Assembly (NCBI RefSeq): GCF_017377775.1
Contig: NZ_JAFVLN010000007.1
Coordinates: 1 to 64,000, forward strand
DNA: 64,000 nucleotides
Source of the DNA: Streptomyces sp. VRA16 Mangrove soil
GTDB taxonomy: Bacteria; Actinomycetota; Actinomycetes; Streptomycetales; Streptomycetaceae
Direction of reading: 5' to 3'
Both the position numbers and the translations under genes were made by a program. The stretch's first letter is position 1. Every line of letters begins with the position of its first letter. Below are positions 23,935-33,663 of the stretch, piece after piece. The notes beneath the pieces are model-generated. The model worked only from the letters and a program-made list of their open reading frames with translations. It did no database searches and had not been told where the DNA came from.

Positions 23935-24483
23935 ATGGAGATGCCGAGGAACGAACAGTCGCCGGAACACCCGCAGATCCTGGTCGTGGGGCAGGACGGT
24001 ATGGCTCTGGGCGGCGGAGGCGGAGGAGACGACGACTCCCGCGAGGTCCCGGTGACGGAGATGGTGGAACAGCCCGCCAAGGTGATGCGGATCGGCAGCA
24101 TGATCAAGCAGCTGCTCGAAGAAGTACGCGTGGCCCCGCTGGACGAGGCGAGCCGACAGCGCCTCAAGGAGATCCACGCCAGCTCGGTCAAGGAGCTGGA
24201 GGACGGGCTCGCGCCGGAGCTCGTCGAGGAACTGGAGCGGCTCTCCCTGCCCTTCACGGACGACGCGACCCCGACCGATGCCGAACTGCGCATCGCGCAG
24301 GCGCAGCTGGTGGGCTGGCTGGAGGGTCTCTTCCACGGGATCCAGACCACCCTGTTCGCGCAGCAGATGGCCGCGCGGGCCCAACTGGAGCAGATGCGCC
24401 GCGCGCTGCCCCCGGGCGTCGGCGGCGGCGAGGAGGGCGAGGACCCGCGCGCGGGCGGCCGCTCGGGCGGCCCGTACCTGTAG
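23935..24483 (+). CDS. bpa: bacterial proteasome activator Bpa
   Basis: 182 aa. Bpa (PafE) forms a dodecameric ring that opens the 20S proteasome without ATP. The central helical domain (VMRIGSMIKQLLEEVRVAPLDEASRQRLKEIHASSVKELEDGLAPELVEELERL and on to AQMAARAQLEQMRRALP) is the family core. The C-terminus ends GPYL, close to the GQYL that docks into proteasome alpha-ring pockets. A Gly-rich acidic loop follows the N-terminus. The start at 23935 has GAGAAT 6 nt upstream; GTG 23917 and ATG 23941 are alternatives. A strong terminator follows 29 bp after the stop. Confidence 0.9.
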   Translation: MEMPRNEQSPEHPQILVVGQDGMALGGGGGGDDDSREVPVTEMVEQPAKVMRIGSMIKQLLEEVRVAPLDEASRQRLKEIHASSVKELEDGLAPELVEELERLSLPFTDDATPTDAELRIAQAQLVGWLEGLFHGIQTTLFAQQMAARAQLEQMRRALPPGVGGGEEGEDPRAGGRSGGPYL

Positions 24484-24512
24484 ACCTCCGCGAGCGACGG
24501 CACAGCACACAC

Positions 24513-24555
24513 GGAAGGGCCCGCACCGCCGGACGACGGCGGTGCGGGCCCTTCC
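24513..24555 (+). terminator. strong hairpin terminator after bpa
   Basis: A perfect 18-bp stem, GGAAGGGCCCGCACCGCC at 24513-24530 with its complement at 24538-24555, around a 7-nt loop. It also lies beyond the 3' end of the minus-strand kinase gene and could serve both directions. Confidence 0.9.
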
Positions 24556-24558
24556 CGC

Positions 24559-24696
24559 AATCAGTGGCCCGCAGCCGGTGCCACGTAATCAGTGGCCCGC
24601 AGCCGGTGGCACGTAATCAGTGGCCCGCAGCCGGTGGCACGCAATCGGTGGCCCGCAACCAGTAAACGCAACCAGTAGCACGCAACCGTGGCACGC
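24559..24696. repeat. degenerate 28-bp tandem repeat
   Basis: Three near-identical 28-bp units (24559-24586, 24587-24614, 24615-24642), a diverged 27-bp unit and two short remnants of 14 and 13 bp. The unit core is AATCAGTGGCCCGCAGCCGG. It lies between the bpa terminator and the kinase stop. There are no spacers, so it is not CRISPR. Confidence 0.9.
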
Positions 24697-24712
24697 GCTC
24701 ACGGGCGCATGC

Positions 24713-26386
24713 TCAGCTGCCGCCGCCCGCCGGGTCACCCGTGGACACGGACAGCGTGATGGTGAGGTTCTTCGGGTCGGCGTCCTCGCCCGCCGCCGGC
24801 ACCTGGTTCATGACCGAGCCCTCGCCGAACGTGTTCTCGTCGACCGAGGTCTCCTTGTACTTCCAGCCCGCGGCGCGCAGGCACGCCTTCACGGACTTGA
24901 TGTTCTTCAGGTAGAAGTCCGGGACCTGGATCTTGTTCTCGTCGTTGTAGCTGGTCTGCGGCTCGCTGCACTCGGTCGTCTCGATGGTCTTGGTCAGGTC
25001 CGGCCCCTTGTGGCCCGCGACCGTCGACTTGCTGGGCTTGTCGGTGGTGCCGCCGCCCTTGTCGTCGCCGTTGAGCATGAGGGCCGTGACCAGTCCGCCG
25101 ATGGCCACCAGCGCAACCACGATCGAGCCGACGATCACCGCGGTGTTCTTCTTGTTGCCCTTGTTCTGGTTGCCCGCGCTCAGCGAACTCGTCGTCGGCT
25201 GCGGCGAGATGGTGTACGGCGGCGGGGTCTGGTAGCCCTGCCCCTGCCCCTGCATCTGTCCCTGCTGCGGGTAGCCGTACGACGGCTGGGGCTGCGTCGG
25301 GGGCGGCGTCGAGTACCCCGGCTGCGGCGTGGGCGTCCCGTAGGGCGAGGGCGTCGCGGGCCCCGGCTGGTACGGCGTCTGCACCGGCCCCGGTGTCGGC
25401 GTCCCGGCCTGGCCGACCGGCGGGAAGACCGCCGAACCGACGCCCTGACCGCTCGACGTCGGCGTGCCCGGCACGATGCTGGGCGCCGCGGGGGTGAGCG
25501 AGGCGGCCACCCGCAGGCACTCTTCGCGCATCGCGTCGGCGCTGGGGAAACGCTCGTTCGGGTTCTTCTTCAGGGCGCGGGCGACGAGCGCGTCGATGGC
25601 CGGCGGCAGCGCGCGGTTGATCGAGGACGGAGCGACCGGCTCCTCCTGGACGTGTGCGTACGCTATGGCCAGCGGCGAGTCCGCCTCGAACGGAAGCCGC
25701 CCCGTGACCAGCTGGAACAGCATGATGCCGACCGAGTAGAGGTCGGAGCGGGCGTCCACGCCGCGGCCGAGGGCCTGCTCGGGCGAGAGGTACTGGGGCG
25801 TGCCCACGACCATGCCGGTCTGCGTCATCGACGTGACGCCGGACTGCATGGCGCGCGCGATGCCGAAGTCCATGACCTTGACGACGCCGCGCTTCGTCAT
25901 CATCACGTTGCCCGGCTTGATGTCGCGGTGGACCAGGCCCATCTCGTGGCTGATCTCCAGGGCCGCGAGCACATCGGCGGTGATCTTCAGCGCCTTGTCG
26001 GAGGGCATCGCGCCGAACCGGCGGACGTCCTCGTCGAGCACGGAGCCGAGCGGCCGGCCCTCCACGTACTCCATGACGATGTACGGGGTGATGGCCCCGT
26101 CGAGATCGTCCTCTCCGGAGTCGAAGACCGACACGATGTTCGTGTGCGTGAGCTTCGCCACCGCCTGGGCCTCGCGCACGAACCGCTGGCGGAAGGAGTC
26201 CTCGCGCCCGAGTTCCGTGTGCAAAGTCTTGATGGCGACCGCGCGGTCGAGCCGGGTGTCGTGCGCGAGATGCACGGAGGCCATGCCGCCCTGGCCGAGC
26301 AGGTCGCGCAGTTGGTACCGGTTGTTCGCCAGGGCACGCCCCGCGTACTGCCCGCCGTGCGGGCCGCCAGCACTCGCCTCGGTCAT
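24713..26386 (-). CDS. transmembrane Ser/Thr protein kinase with one PASTA domain
   Basis: 557 aa. The kinase domain, residues about 23-285, has LGQGGMASVH (ATP loop), VAIKTL (Lys), HRDIKPGNVM (catalytic loop), DFGIA and GTPQYLSPEQA. A Pro/Gln/Tyr-rich linker follows, then one transmembrane helix (TAVIVGSIVVALVAIGGLVTALML) and a single extracellular PASTA domain (IQVPDFYLKNIKSVKACLRAAGW to the end). PASTA domains sense muropeptides or beta-lactams; PknB usually has four, so this is a reduced form. It is divergent from a second Ser/Thr kinase 458 bp away. Confidence 0.94.
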   Translation of the reverse strand: MTEASAGGPHGGQYAGRALANNRYQLRDLLGQGGMASVHLAHDTRLDRAVAIKTLHTELGREDSFRQRFVREAQAVAKLTHTNIVSVFDSGEDDLDGAITPYIVMEYVEGRPLGSVLDEDVRRFGAMPSDKALKITADVLAALEISHEMGLVHRDIKPGNVMMTKRGVVKVMDFGIARAMQSGVTSMTQTGMVVGTPQYLSPEQALGRGVDARSDLYSVGIMLFQLVTGRLPFEADSPLAIAYAHVQEEPVAPSSINRALPPAIDALVARALKKNPNERFPSADAMREECLRVAASLTPAAPSIVPGTPTSSGQGVGSAVFPPVGQAGTPTPGPVQTPYQPGPATPSPYGTPTPQPGYSTPPPTQPQPSYGYPQQGQMQGQGQGYQTPPPYTISPQPTTSSLSAGNQNKGNKKNTAVIVGSIVVALVAIGGLVTALMLNGDDKGGGTTDKPSKSTVAGHKGPDLTKTIETTECSEPQTSYNDENKIQVPDFYLKNIKSVKACLRAAGWKYKETSVDENTFGEGSVMNQVPAAGEDADPKNLTITLSVSTGDPAGGGS

Positions 26387-26844
26387 GTTCTACGTCCCCC
26401 ATAGGCGCCCCGACGTCGGCGCGGCCGGTGATCGAATTCAGCTATTCCCGGCCAAGTCTGCCCCAGGGCGGTGACACGTCAAGCGTGATGCCCGTTCCGT
26501 GACCGTACGGGCAAGAAGCGTCGCGCAAGCGTTACAGGAGGGGATGGGGAAATTGCCATGGAACGGTCATGAGCCCGGCACAGAAATTGCGCGCACGATT
26601 TGCATCGCGTGCACGGCAACGGGTTTGATGTCCGGTCCGTCTCGGGCCGGGGCGGTGGCCGGAGCCTGTAGCGTGGCTCGCCGGAGACCGTAATTCACAA
26701 CCGCGCGTACTCCGGCGACGTGAACGACGTGAACGACATGTGCGACGTGCACGACGTGTGCGACGTGAACGACGTGCACGACGTGTGCGACGTGATGGTG
26801 ACGCAGAGATCCGGCAGCACGGACAGAAACGACGGCGAGGACTG
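26387..26844. other. 458-bp divergent intergenic region between two kinase genes
   Basis: No gene is supported here. It contains a less GC-rich stretch (about 26440-26630), a TAGCGT hexamer at 26669-26674 that could be a -10 box for the plus-strand kinase, and a 9-bp repeat array at 26716-26796. Very short open frames overlap the repeat but show no coding character. Confidence 0.7.
26716..26796 (+). repeat. 9-bp tandem repeat in the kinase leader
   Basis: Nine consecutive 9-bp units of the type CGACGTGAA / CGACGTGCA / CGACGTGTG, ending 48 bp before the kinase ATG, so probably in the 5' leader of its mRNA. Confidence 0.9.
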
Positions 26845-28416
<1,572 letters not shown>

Positions 28417-28426
28417 CGCCCCGCGT

Positions 28427-28891
28427 CTACCCCCGCCGGGCCTCCAGGCCCTGCTCCCGGTCCTGGCTCAGGCCCGCGGCCGACCCGCCCCGCAGTTCGT
28501 GCACCGTCATGAACTGCGGGGTGACGTGCAGATAGACCGGGTCGAAGACCTCGCCGTCCGCGAAGTGCGGGGCGGGGCCGAAGAGTTCGAGTGCGGCGGT
28601 GCCGGGTTCGATCTGCTCACAGGTACCGACGCACTGCACCGACCACTGGCCCGCGTCACCGGGCCGCATCGCGTCGAGATTGTCCGCGCCGTACGCGACG
28701 ACGCTGCCGACGCACGCCTGGTGGTAGCCGTAGCCGCGGTGCATGCGCAGCAGCAGGCGGCCGTCGGCCACGACGTGGCGGGCGGCGGCGAGGAAGGGCA
28801 GGGCGCGCATGCTGGTGGCCACGCGGCCGTAGGGCACACGGGCGAGCAGCTCGAAGCCGCGGTCCAGGTCCTGCTGCGTCTCGGAGGGCAT
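28427..28891 (-). CDS. pyridoxamine 5'-phosphate oxidase-family FMN-binding protein
   Basis: 154 aa. It has the split-barrel pattern: LLARVPYGRVATSMRALPFLAAARHVVADGRLLLRMHRGYGYHQA, followed by VVAYGADNLDAM and a mid-protein WSVQCVGTCEQIEP. Such proteins bind FMN, F420 or heme; the cofactor cannot be told here. The start is placed at ATG 28891 because CACAGT lies 6 nt upstream (leaderless type); ATG 28915 would add eight residues. It lies between the convergent kinase and the response regulator on the same strand. Confidence 0.82.
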   Translation of the reverse strand: MPSETQQDLDRGFELLARVPYGRVATSMRALPFLAAARHVVADGRLLLRMHRGYGYHQACVGSVVAYGADNLDAMRPGDAGQWSVQCVGTCEQIEPGTAALELFGPAPHFADGEVFDPVYLHVTPQFMTVHELRGGSAAGLSQDREQGLEARRG

Positions 28892-28989
28892 GTCACCACT
28901 GTGCTTCGCCGGCACCGTGCCGGAGAAGAGGAGCCCGCCCCCAGCCCACAGGACCTATGTCCCGAGCGGGCGGGCCCGGCACCGCGCTT

Positions 28990-29649
28990 CTAGCGCTTCT
29001 CGGCCTGCAGGCGGGCCACGTACGCGGCCGCCTGGGAGCGGCGCTCCATGCCGAGCTTCGAGAGCAGGCTGGACACATAGTTCTTGATCGTCTTCTCGGC
29101 GAGATGGAGGCGCTCGCCGATCGCACGGTTGGTCATGCCCTCGCCGATCAGGTCGAGGATCTTGCGCTCCTGCTCGGTGAGCCCGGCGAGCCGGTCGTCG
29201 TCCTTGTTGCGGCCGCCGTCGCGCAGCCGCTCCAGGACCCGGGCGGTGGCCACGGGGTCGAGCAGGGACTTGCCCGCGGCGACGTCGCGCACGGCCGTCA
29301 GCAGCTCGTTGCCCCGGATCGCCTTCAGTACGTAGCCGGAGGCGCCGGCCATGATCGCGTCGAAGAGCGCCTCGTCGTCCGCGAACGACGTCAGCATCAG
29401 GCACTTGATCGACTCGTCCTGGGAGCGGATCTCCCGGCACACCTCGACCCCGCTGCCGTCGGGCAGCCGCACGTCGAGGACCGCGACGTCGGGCCGGGTG
29501 GCGGGGATGCGGACCAGGGCGTCGGCCGCGGTACCGGCCTCACCGACGACCTCGATGTCCTCTTCCACCGAAAGGAGCTCGTGGACCCCCCTTCGCACCA
29601 CTTCGTGGTCGTCGAGGAGAAATACCTTGATTTTTCCGTCTTCGCGCAC
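28990..29649 (-). CDS. NarL/DevR-type response regulator
   Basis: 219 aa. The N-terminal receiver domain has KVFLLDDHEVVRRG, the phosphoacceptor Asp in VAVLDVRLPDG, and the switch Thr/Ser and Lys (LTSFAD, GYVLKA). A LuxR-type helix-turn-helix follows (LTEQERKILDLIGEGMTNRAIGERLHLAEKTIKNYVSSLLSKLGMERRSQA), closest in pattern to DevR/DosR-type regulators. No histidine kinase is adjacent, so it is an orphan here. The GTG at 29649 has GAGACT 6 nt upstream, suggesting a leaderless transcript. It diverges from the second 2-oxoacid dehydrogenase operon. Confidence 0.93.
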   Translation of the reverse strand: MREDGKIKVFLLDDHEVVRRGVHELLSVEEDIEVVGEAGTAADALVRIPATRPDVAVLDVRLPDGSGVEVCREIRSQDESIKCLMLTSFADDEALFDAIMAGASGYVLKAIRGNELLTAVRDVAAGKSLLDPVATARVLERLRDGGRNKDDDRLAGLTEQERKILDLIGEGMTNRAIGERLHLAEKTIKNYVSSLLSKLGMERRSQAAAYVARLQAEKR

Positions 29650-30044
29650 GCTGTCAGTCTCACACACAAGCTCTTCCCGTGCCCTGGGTGACCGGGATAA
29701 CGTGCCGGTGTTCCGGCCCCCTGCCAGGCTGTGATCACGTGTCGTCGCACAGCCGTCGAACAGCGGTTGACCTGCGACACTCCGCCCGACCTTGCGCATA
29801 CTAGGAAATCCAACCAACCAGGTACTTGGAAATCCAAGCAAAAACGCAGGTCAGATGGGGTTTCGCAGATGTGTGACCCACTGGGTAACGTGCATGGGTG
29901 AAGGGTGCTCGCCGGAGCGCAGGTTCTTTCTCAAGTCACGCCTGTTCCGGCTCCACCGCACCCACCCCGTGCGTGGACGGATCAGGCGAGCCGAGCCGAC
30001 TGGCCATCCGGCAATCCCGGGGCCGGACCGACGGAGGAGCACAC
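29650..30044. other. 395-bp divergent regulatory region
   Basis: No gene is supported. It is noticeably less GC-rich from 29790 to 29890 and holds two copies of GGAAATCCAA 24 bp apart (see 29802-29837). A weak TTGACC at 29767-29772 and CATACT at 29797-29802 are not at promoter spacing. Confidence 0.7.
29802..29837. promoter_or_regulatory. pair of near-palindromic sites upstream of the second bkd operon
   Basis: TAGGAAATCCAA at 29802-29813 and TTGGAAATCCAA at 29826-29837. The second has perfect arms TTGGA/TCCAA; the first has one arm mismatch. Centres are 24 bp apart, so dimers could bind on nearly the same face. The binder is unknown; the response regulator or an Lrp protein are candidates. 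Confidence 0.45.
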
Positions 30045-31223
30045 GTGACCGTTGACAGTGCTGCCGGCACTGCCGCAGCGCGCACCCCGCGCAAGCGGGC
30101 CGCTACCGGCAAGTCTGCGAAGAAATCCCCGACCGAGCTGGTCCAGCTGCTGACCCCCGAGGGCAAGCGGGTCAAGAACGCGAAGACCGCCGCGTACGAC
30201 AAGTACGTCGCCGACATCACCGACGACGACCTGCGCGGCCTGTACCGCGACATGGTCATGGCCCGCCGCTTCGACGCCGAGGCCGTCACCCTGCAGCGCC
30301 AGGGCGAGCTGGGCCTGTGGCCCTCGATGCTCGGCCAGGAGGCCGCCCAGGTCGGCTCCGGGCGTGCCACCCGCGACGACGACTACGTCTTCCCGACCTA
30401 CCGCGAGCACGGCGTCGCCTGGTGCCGCGGTGTCGACCCGACGAACCTGCTCGGCATGTTCCGCGGCGTGAACAACGGCGGCTGGGACCCGAACAGCAAC
30501 AACTTCCACCTGTACACGATCGTCATCGGCTCGCAGACGCTGCACGCGGTCGGCTACGCGATGGGTATCGCCAAGGACGGCGCCGACGCGGGCGTCGTCG
30601 CGTACTTCGGCGACGGCGCCTCCAGCGAGGGCGACGTCATGGAGGCCCTGAACTTCGCGGCGGTCTACAACGCGCCGGTCGTGTTCTTCTGCCAGAACAA
30701 CCAGTTCGCGATCTCGCACGCCAGCGAGAAGCAGTTCCGGGTGCCGCTGTACGAGCGCGCCGCCGGCTACGGCTTCCCGGGTGTGCGCGTCGACGGCAAC
30801 GACGTGCTCGCCACGCTCGCCGTGACCCGCTGGGCCCTGGACCGGGCGCGCTCCGGCGAGGGCCCGACGCTGGTCGAGGCGTTCACCTACCGGATGGGCG
30901 CCCACACCACCTCCGACGACCCGACCCGCTACCGCTCGGACGACGAGCGCGTCGCGTGGGAGGCGAAGGACCCGGTGCTGCGGCTGCGCCGCCACCTGGA
31001 GGCGCACACGAAGACGCCCGACAGCTTCTTCTCGGACCTCGAGGCCGAGGCCGAGGCGCTCGGCAAGCGGGTGCGCGAGGCGGTGCGGGCCATGCAGGAC
31101 CCGGACCGCATGGCCATGTTCGAGAACGCGTACGCGGACGGGCACGCGCTCGTCGACGAGGAGCGGGCCCAATTCGCCGCCTACCAGGCGTCGTTCGCGG
31201 ACACCGTCGACGGGGAGGCCTGA
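30045..31223 (+). CDS. bkdA: 2-oxoacid dehydrogenase E1 alpha, second copy
   Basis: 392 aa. The TPP motif is GDGASSEGDVMEALNF followed by VVFFCQNNQ; YRMGAHTTSDDPTRYR is the E1alpha loop. The N-terminal 45 residues are Ala/Lys/Thr-rich and basic, unlike the first copy. The GTG at 30045 follows GGAGGAG by about 6 nt. Together with the next two genes it forms a complete E1-E2 set; the substrate is probably a branched-chain keto acid, although pyruvate cannot be excluded from sequence. Confidence 0.92.
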   Translation: MTVDSAAGTAAARTPRKRAATGKSAKKSPTELVQLLTPEGKRVKNAKTAAYDKYVADITDDDLRGLYRDMVMARRFDAEAVTLQRQGELGLWPSMLGQEAAQVGSGRATRDDDYVFPTYREHGVAWCRGVDPTNLLGMFRGVNNGGWDPNSNNFHLYTIVIGSQTLHAVGYAMGIAKDGADAGVVAYFGDGASSEGDVMEALNFAAVYNAPVVFFCQNNQFAISHASEKQFRVPLYERAAGYGFPGVRVDGNDVLATLAVTRWALDRARSGEGPTLVEAFTYRMGAHTTSDDPTRYRSDDERVAWEAKDPVLRLRRHLEAHTKTPDSFFSDLEAEAEALGKRVREAVRAMQDPDRMAMFENAYADGHALVDEERAQFAAYQASFADTVDGEA

Positions 31224-31228
31224 GGATC

Positions 31229-32209
31229 ATGGCGGTAGAGAAGCTTCCGATCGCCAAGGCGATCAACGAGTCCCTCCGTACGGCCATGGAGAACGACCCC
31301 AAGGTCCTTCTCATGGGCGAGGACATCGGCAAGCTCGGCGGCGTCTTCCGCGTCACCGACGGGCTGCAGAAGGACTTCGGCGAGGACCGGGTCATCGACA
31401 CCCCGCTCGCCGAGTCCGGCATCGTCGGCACGGCCATCGGGCTCGCGCTGCGTGGCTACCGGCCGGTCGTGGAGATCCAGTTCGACGGGTTCGTCTTCCC
31501 CGCGTACGACCAGATCGTCACGCAGCTCGCCAAGATGCACGCCCGTGCGCTCGGCAAGGTCAAGGTGCCCGTCGTCATCCGGATCCCGTACGGCGGCGGC
31601 ATCGGCGCGGTCGAGCACCACAGTGAGTCGCCCGAGTCGCTGTTCGCGCACGTCGCGGGCCTGAAGGTGATCACGCCCTCGAACTCGTCGGACGCGTACT
31701 GGATGCTCCAGCAGGCCATCCAGAGCGACGACCCGGTGATCTTCTTCGAGCCCAAGCGCCGCTACTGGGACAAGGGCGAGGTCGACAAGGAGGCCGTGCC
31801 CGGCGACCTGCACAAGGCGCGCGTCGTGCGCGAGGGCACGGATCTGACCCTCGTCGCGTACGGCCCGATGGTGAAGGTCTGTCAGGAGGTGGCGGCCGCG
31901 GCCGCCGAGGAGGGCAAGTCCCTGGAGGTCCTCGACCTGCGTTCCATCTCGCCGATGGACTTCGACGCCGTGCAGAAGTCGGTGGAGAAGACGCGGCGGC
32001 TCGTCGTCGTGCACGAGGCCCCGGTCTTCTTCGGCTCCGGTGCGGAGCTGGCGGCCCGGATCACCGAGCGCTGCTTCTACCACCTGGAGGCGCCCGTGCT
32101 GCGGGTCGGCGGGTACCACGCGCCGTATCCGCCGGCGCGTCTGGAGGAGGAGTACCTGCCGGGCCTGGACCGGGTGCTCGACGCCGTCGACCGCTCGCTG
32201 GCGTACTGA
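31229..32209 (+). CDS. bkdB: 2-oxoacid dehydrogenase E1 beta, second copy
   Basis: 326 aa. The family pattern is clear: LLMGEDIGKLGGVFRVTDGL, DTPLAESGIVGTAIGLALRG, RIPYGGGIGAVEHHSESPESLFAHVAG and the C-terminal domain ending LPGLDRVLDAVDRSLAY. It starts 5 bp after the E1alpha stop, with GAGG as the ribosome site inside the preceding gene's end. It is closely similar to the first E1beta throughout. Confidence 0.93.
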   Translation: MAVEKLPIAKAINESLRTAMENDPKVLLMGEDIGKLGGVFRVTDGLQKDFGEDRVIDTPLAESGIVGTAIGLALRGYRPVVEIQFDGFVFPAYDQIVTQLAKMHARALGKVKVPVVIRIPYGGGIGAVEHHSESPESLFAHVAGLKVITPSNSSDAYWMLQQAIQSDDPVIFFEPKRRYWDKGEVDKEAVPGDLHKARVVREGTDLTLVAYGPMVKVCQEVAAAAAEEGKSLEVLDLRSISPMDFDAVQKSVEKTRRLVVVHEAPVFFGSGAELAARITERCFYHLEAPVLRVGGYHAPYPPARLEEEYLPGLDRVLDAVDRSLAY

Positions 32210-32228
32210 GGGAAGGGCTGACAGAACC

Positions 32229-33563
32229 ATGGTGCGCGAGTTCAAGATGCCCGATGTGGGCGAGGGCCTGACCGAGGCCGAGATCCTCAAGTGGTACGTA
32301 CAGCCCGGTGACACGGTCACCGACGGGCAGGTCGTCTGCGAGGTCGAGACGGCGAAGGCCGCGGTCGAACTGCCCATCCCGTTCGACGGGGTGGTCGGTG
32401 AGCTGAAGTTCCCCGAGGGCACGACGGTCGACGTCGGTCAGGTGATCATCTCGGTGAACGTGGCGGGCGAGGAGCCCGTCGCCGCGGCGCCTGCCGCGGC
32501 GCCCGTGGAGGAGGAGGCGCCGACCGGCCGCCAGCCCGTGCTCGTCGGGTACGGCGTCGCCGAGTCCTCCACCAAGCGGCGGGCCCGCAAGGACGCCGCC
32601 CCGGCCGCCAACGGCACGGCCGCGCCCCCGGTCGTCGAGCAGCGTCCGCTGGCCAAGCCGCCGGTGCGCAAGCTCGCCAAGGACCTCGGGGTCGACCTGG
32701 CGACCGTGATCCCGTCGAGCCCCGACGGGATCATCACGCGCGAGGACGTGCACGCGGCGGTGGCGCCCGCTCCGGCGGCCCCCGAGGTCCCGGTGCAGGC
32801 CCCGGCCCCGGCGCCCGTGGCGGCGCCGCCCGCGGCGGCCTCGTACGACGCCGTGCGCGAGACCCGCATCCCGGTCAAGGGGGTGCGCAAGGCGACCGCG
32901 CAGGCGATGGTGGCCTCGAAGTTCACCGCGCCGCACGTCACCGAGTTCGTGACGGTCGACGTGACGCGCACGATGAAGCTCGTCGAGGAGCTGAAGGCCG
33001 ACAAGGACATGGCGGGCCTGCGGGTCAACCCGCTGCTGATGGTCGCCAAGGCGCTGCTCGTCGCCATCAAGCGCAACCCCGAGGTCAACGCGGCCTGGGA
33101 CGAGGGGGCCGACGGAAAGGCCGAGATCGTCCAGAAGCACTACGTGAATCTGGGCATCGCCGCCGCCACGCCCCGCGGTCTGATCGTGCCGAACATCAAG
33201 GACGCGCACGCCAAGACGCTGCCCGAACTGGCGGGTGCGCTCGGCGAGTTGGTGGCCACGGCGCGCGAGGGCAAGACGTCCCCCGCCGCCATGCAGGGCG
33301 GCACGGTGACCATCACCAACGTCGGTGTCTTCGGCATCGACACCGGTACGCCCATCCTGAACCCGGGTGAGTCGGCGATCCTCGCCATGGGGGCCATCAA
33401 GCTCCAGCCCTGGGTGCACAAGGGCAAGGTCAAGCCGCGTCATGTCACGACGCTGGCGCTCTCCTTCGACCACCGCCTGGTCGACGGCGAGCTGGGTTCC
33501 AAGGTGCTCGCCGACGTGGCGGCCGTCCTGGAGCGGCCGAAGCGGCTGCTGACCTGGAACTGA
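32229..33563 (+). CDS. bkdC: dihydrolipoamide acyltransferase (E2), second copy
   Basis: 444 aa. Lipoyl domain (MPDVGEGLTEAEILKWYVQPGD, Lys in CEVETAKAAVELP), peripheral-subunit-binding domain (KPPVRKLAKDLGVDLATVIPSSPDGIITREDV), Ala/Pro linker, and catalytic domain ending LSFDHRLVDGELGSKVLADVA with the active-site His and Asp. It follows E1beta by 19 bp. A strong hairpin terminator is 33 bp past the stop. No E3 gene is adjacent. Confidence 0.93.
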   Translation: MVREFKMPDVGEGLTEAEILKWYVQPGDTVTDGQVVCEVETAKAAVELPIPFDGVVGELKFPEGTTVDVGQVIISVNVAGEEPVAAAPAAAPVEEEAPTGRQPVLVGYGVAESSTKRRARKDAAPAANGTAAPPVVEQRPLAKPPVRKLAKDLGVDLATVIPSSPDGIITREDVHAAVAPAPAAPEVPVQAPAPAPVAAPPAAASYDAVRETRIPVKGVRKATAQAMVASKFTAPHVTEFVTVDVTRTMKLVEELKADKDMAGLRVNPLLMVAKALLVAIKRNPEVNAAWDEGADGKAEIVQKHYVNLGIAAATPRGLIVPNIKDAHAKTLPELAGALGELVATAREGKTSPAAMQGGTVTITNVGVFGIDTGTPILNPGESAILAMGAIKLQPWVHKGKVKPRHVTTLALSFDHRLVDGELGSKVLADVAAVLERPKRLLTWN

Positions 33564-33596
33564 GCCAGTAAGCAAGCAAGCAGGCAAGTAAGCGCG

Positions 33597-33628
33597 AAGG
33601 GCGCCCCGGGAGATCCCGGGGCGCCCTT
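33597..33628 (+). terminator. hairpin terminator after the second bkd operon
   Basis: AAGGGCGCCCCGGG at 33597-33610 pairs with CCCGGGGCGCCCTT at 33615-33628 across a 4-nt loop, followed by TCG. It also lies downstream of the minus-strand carboxypeptidase and can terminate both convergent genes. Confidence 0.88.
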
Positions 33629-33663
33629 TCGTCGTGCGGTGCGCCGACTGCTTCGTGCGGGGA

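Noticed and set aside
24559..24696. Possible CRISPR array
   Set aside because: The units abut with no spacers, decay in length, and no cas genes are present.
24620..26404. Plus-strand open frame across the PASTA kinase
   Set aside because: It is antisense to a well-supported kinase and its Arg/His-rich translation has no family features.
26716..26796. N-terminal extension of the kinase through the 9-bp repeats
   Set aside because: The extended frame gives an Arg-rich stretch before the conserved start, and a usable ribosome site precedes 26845.
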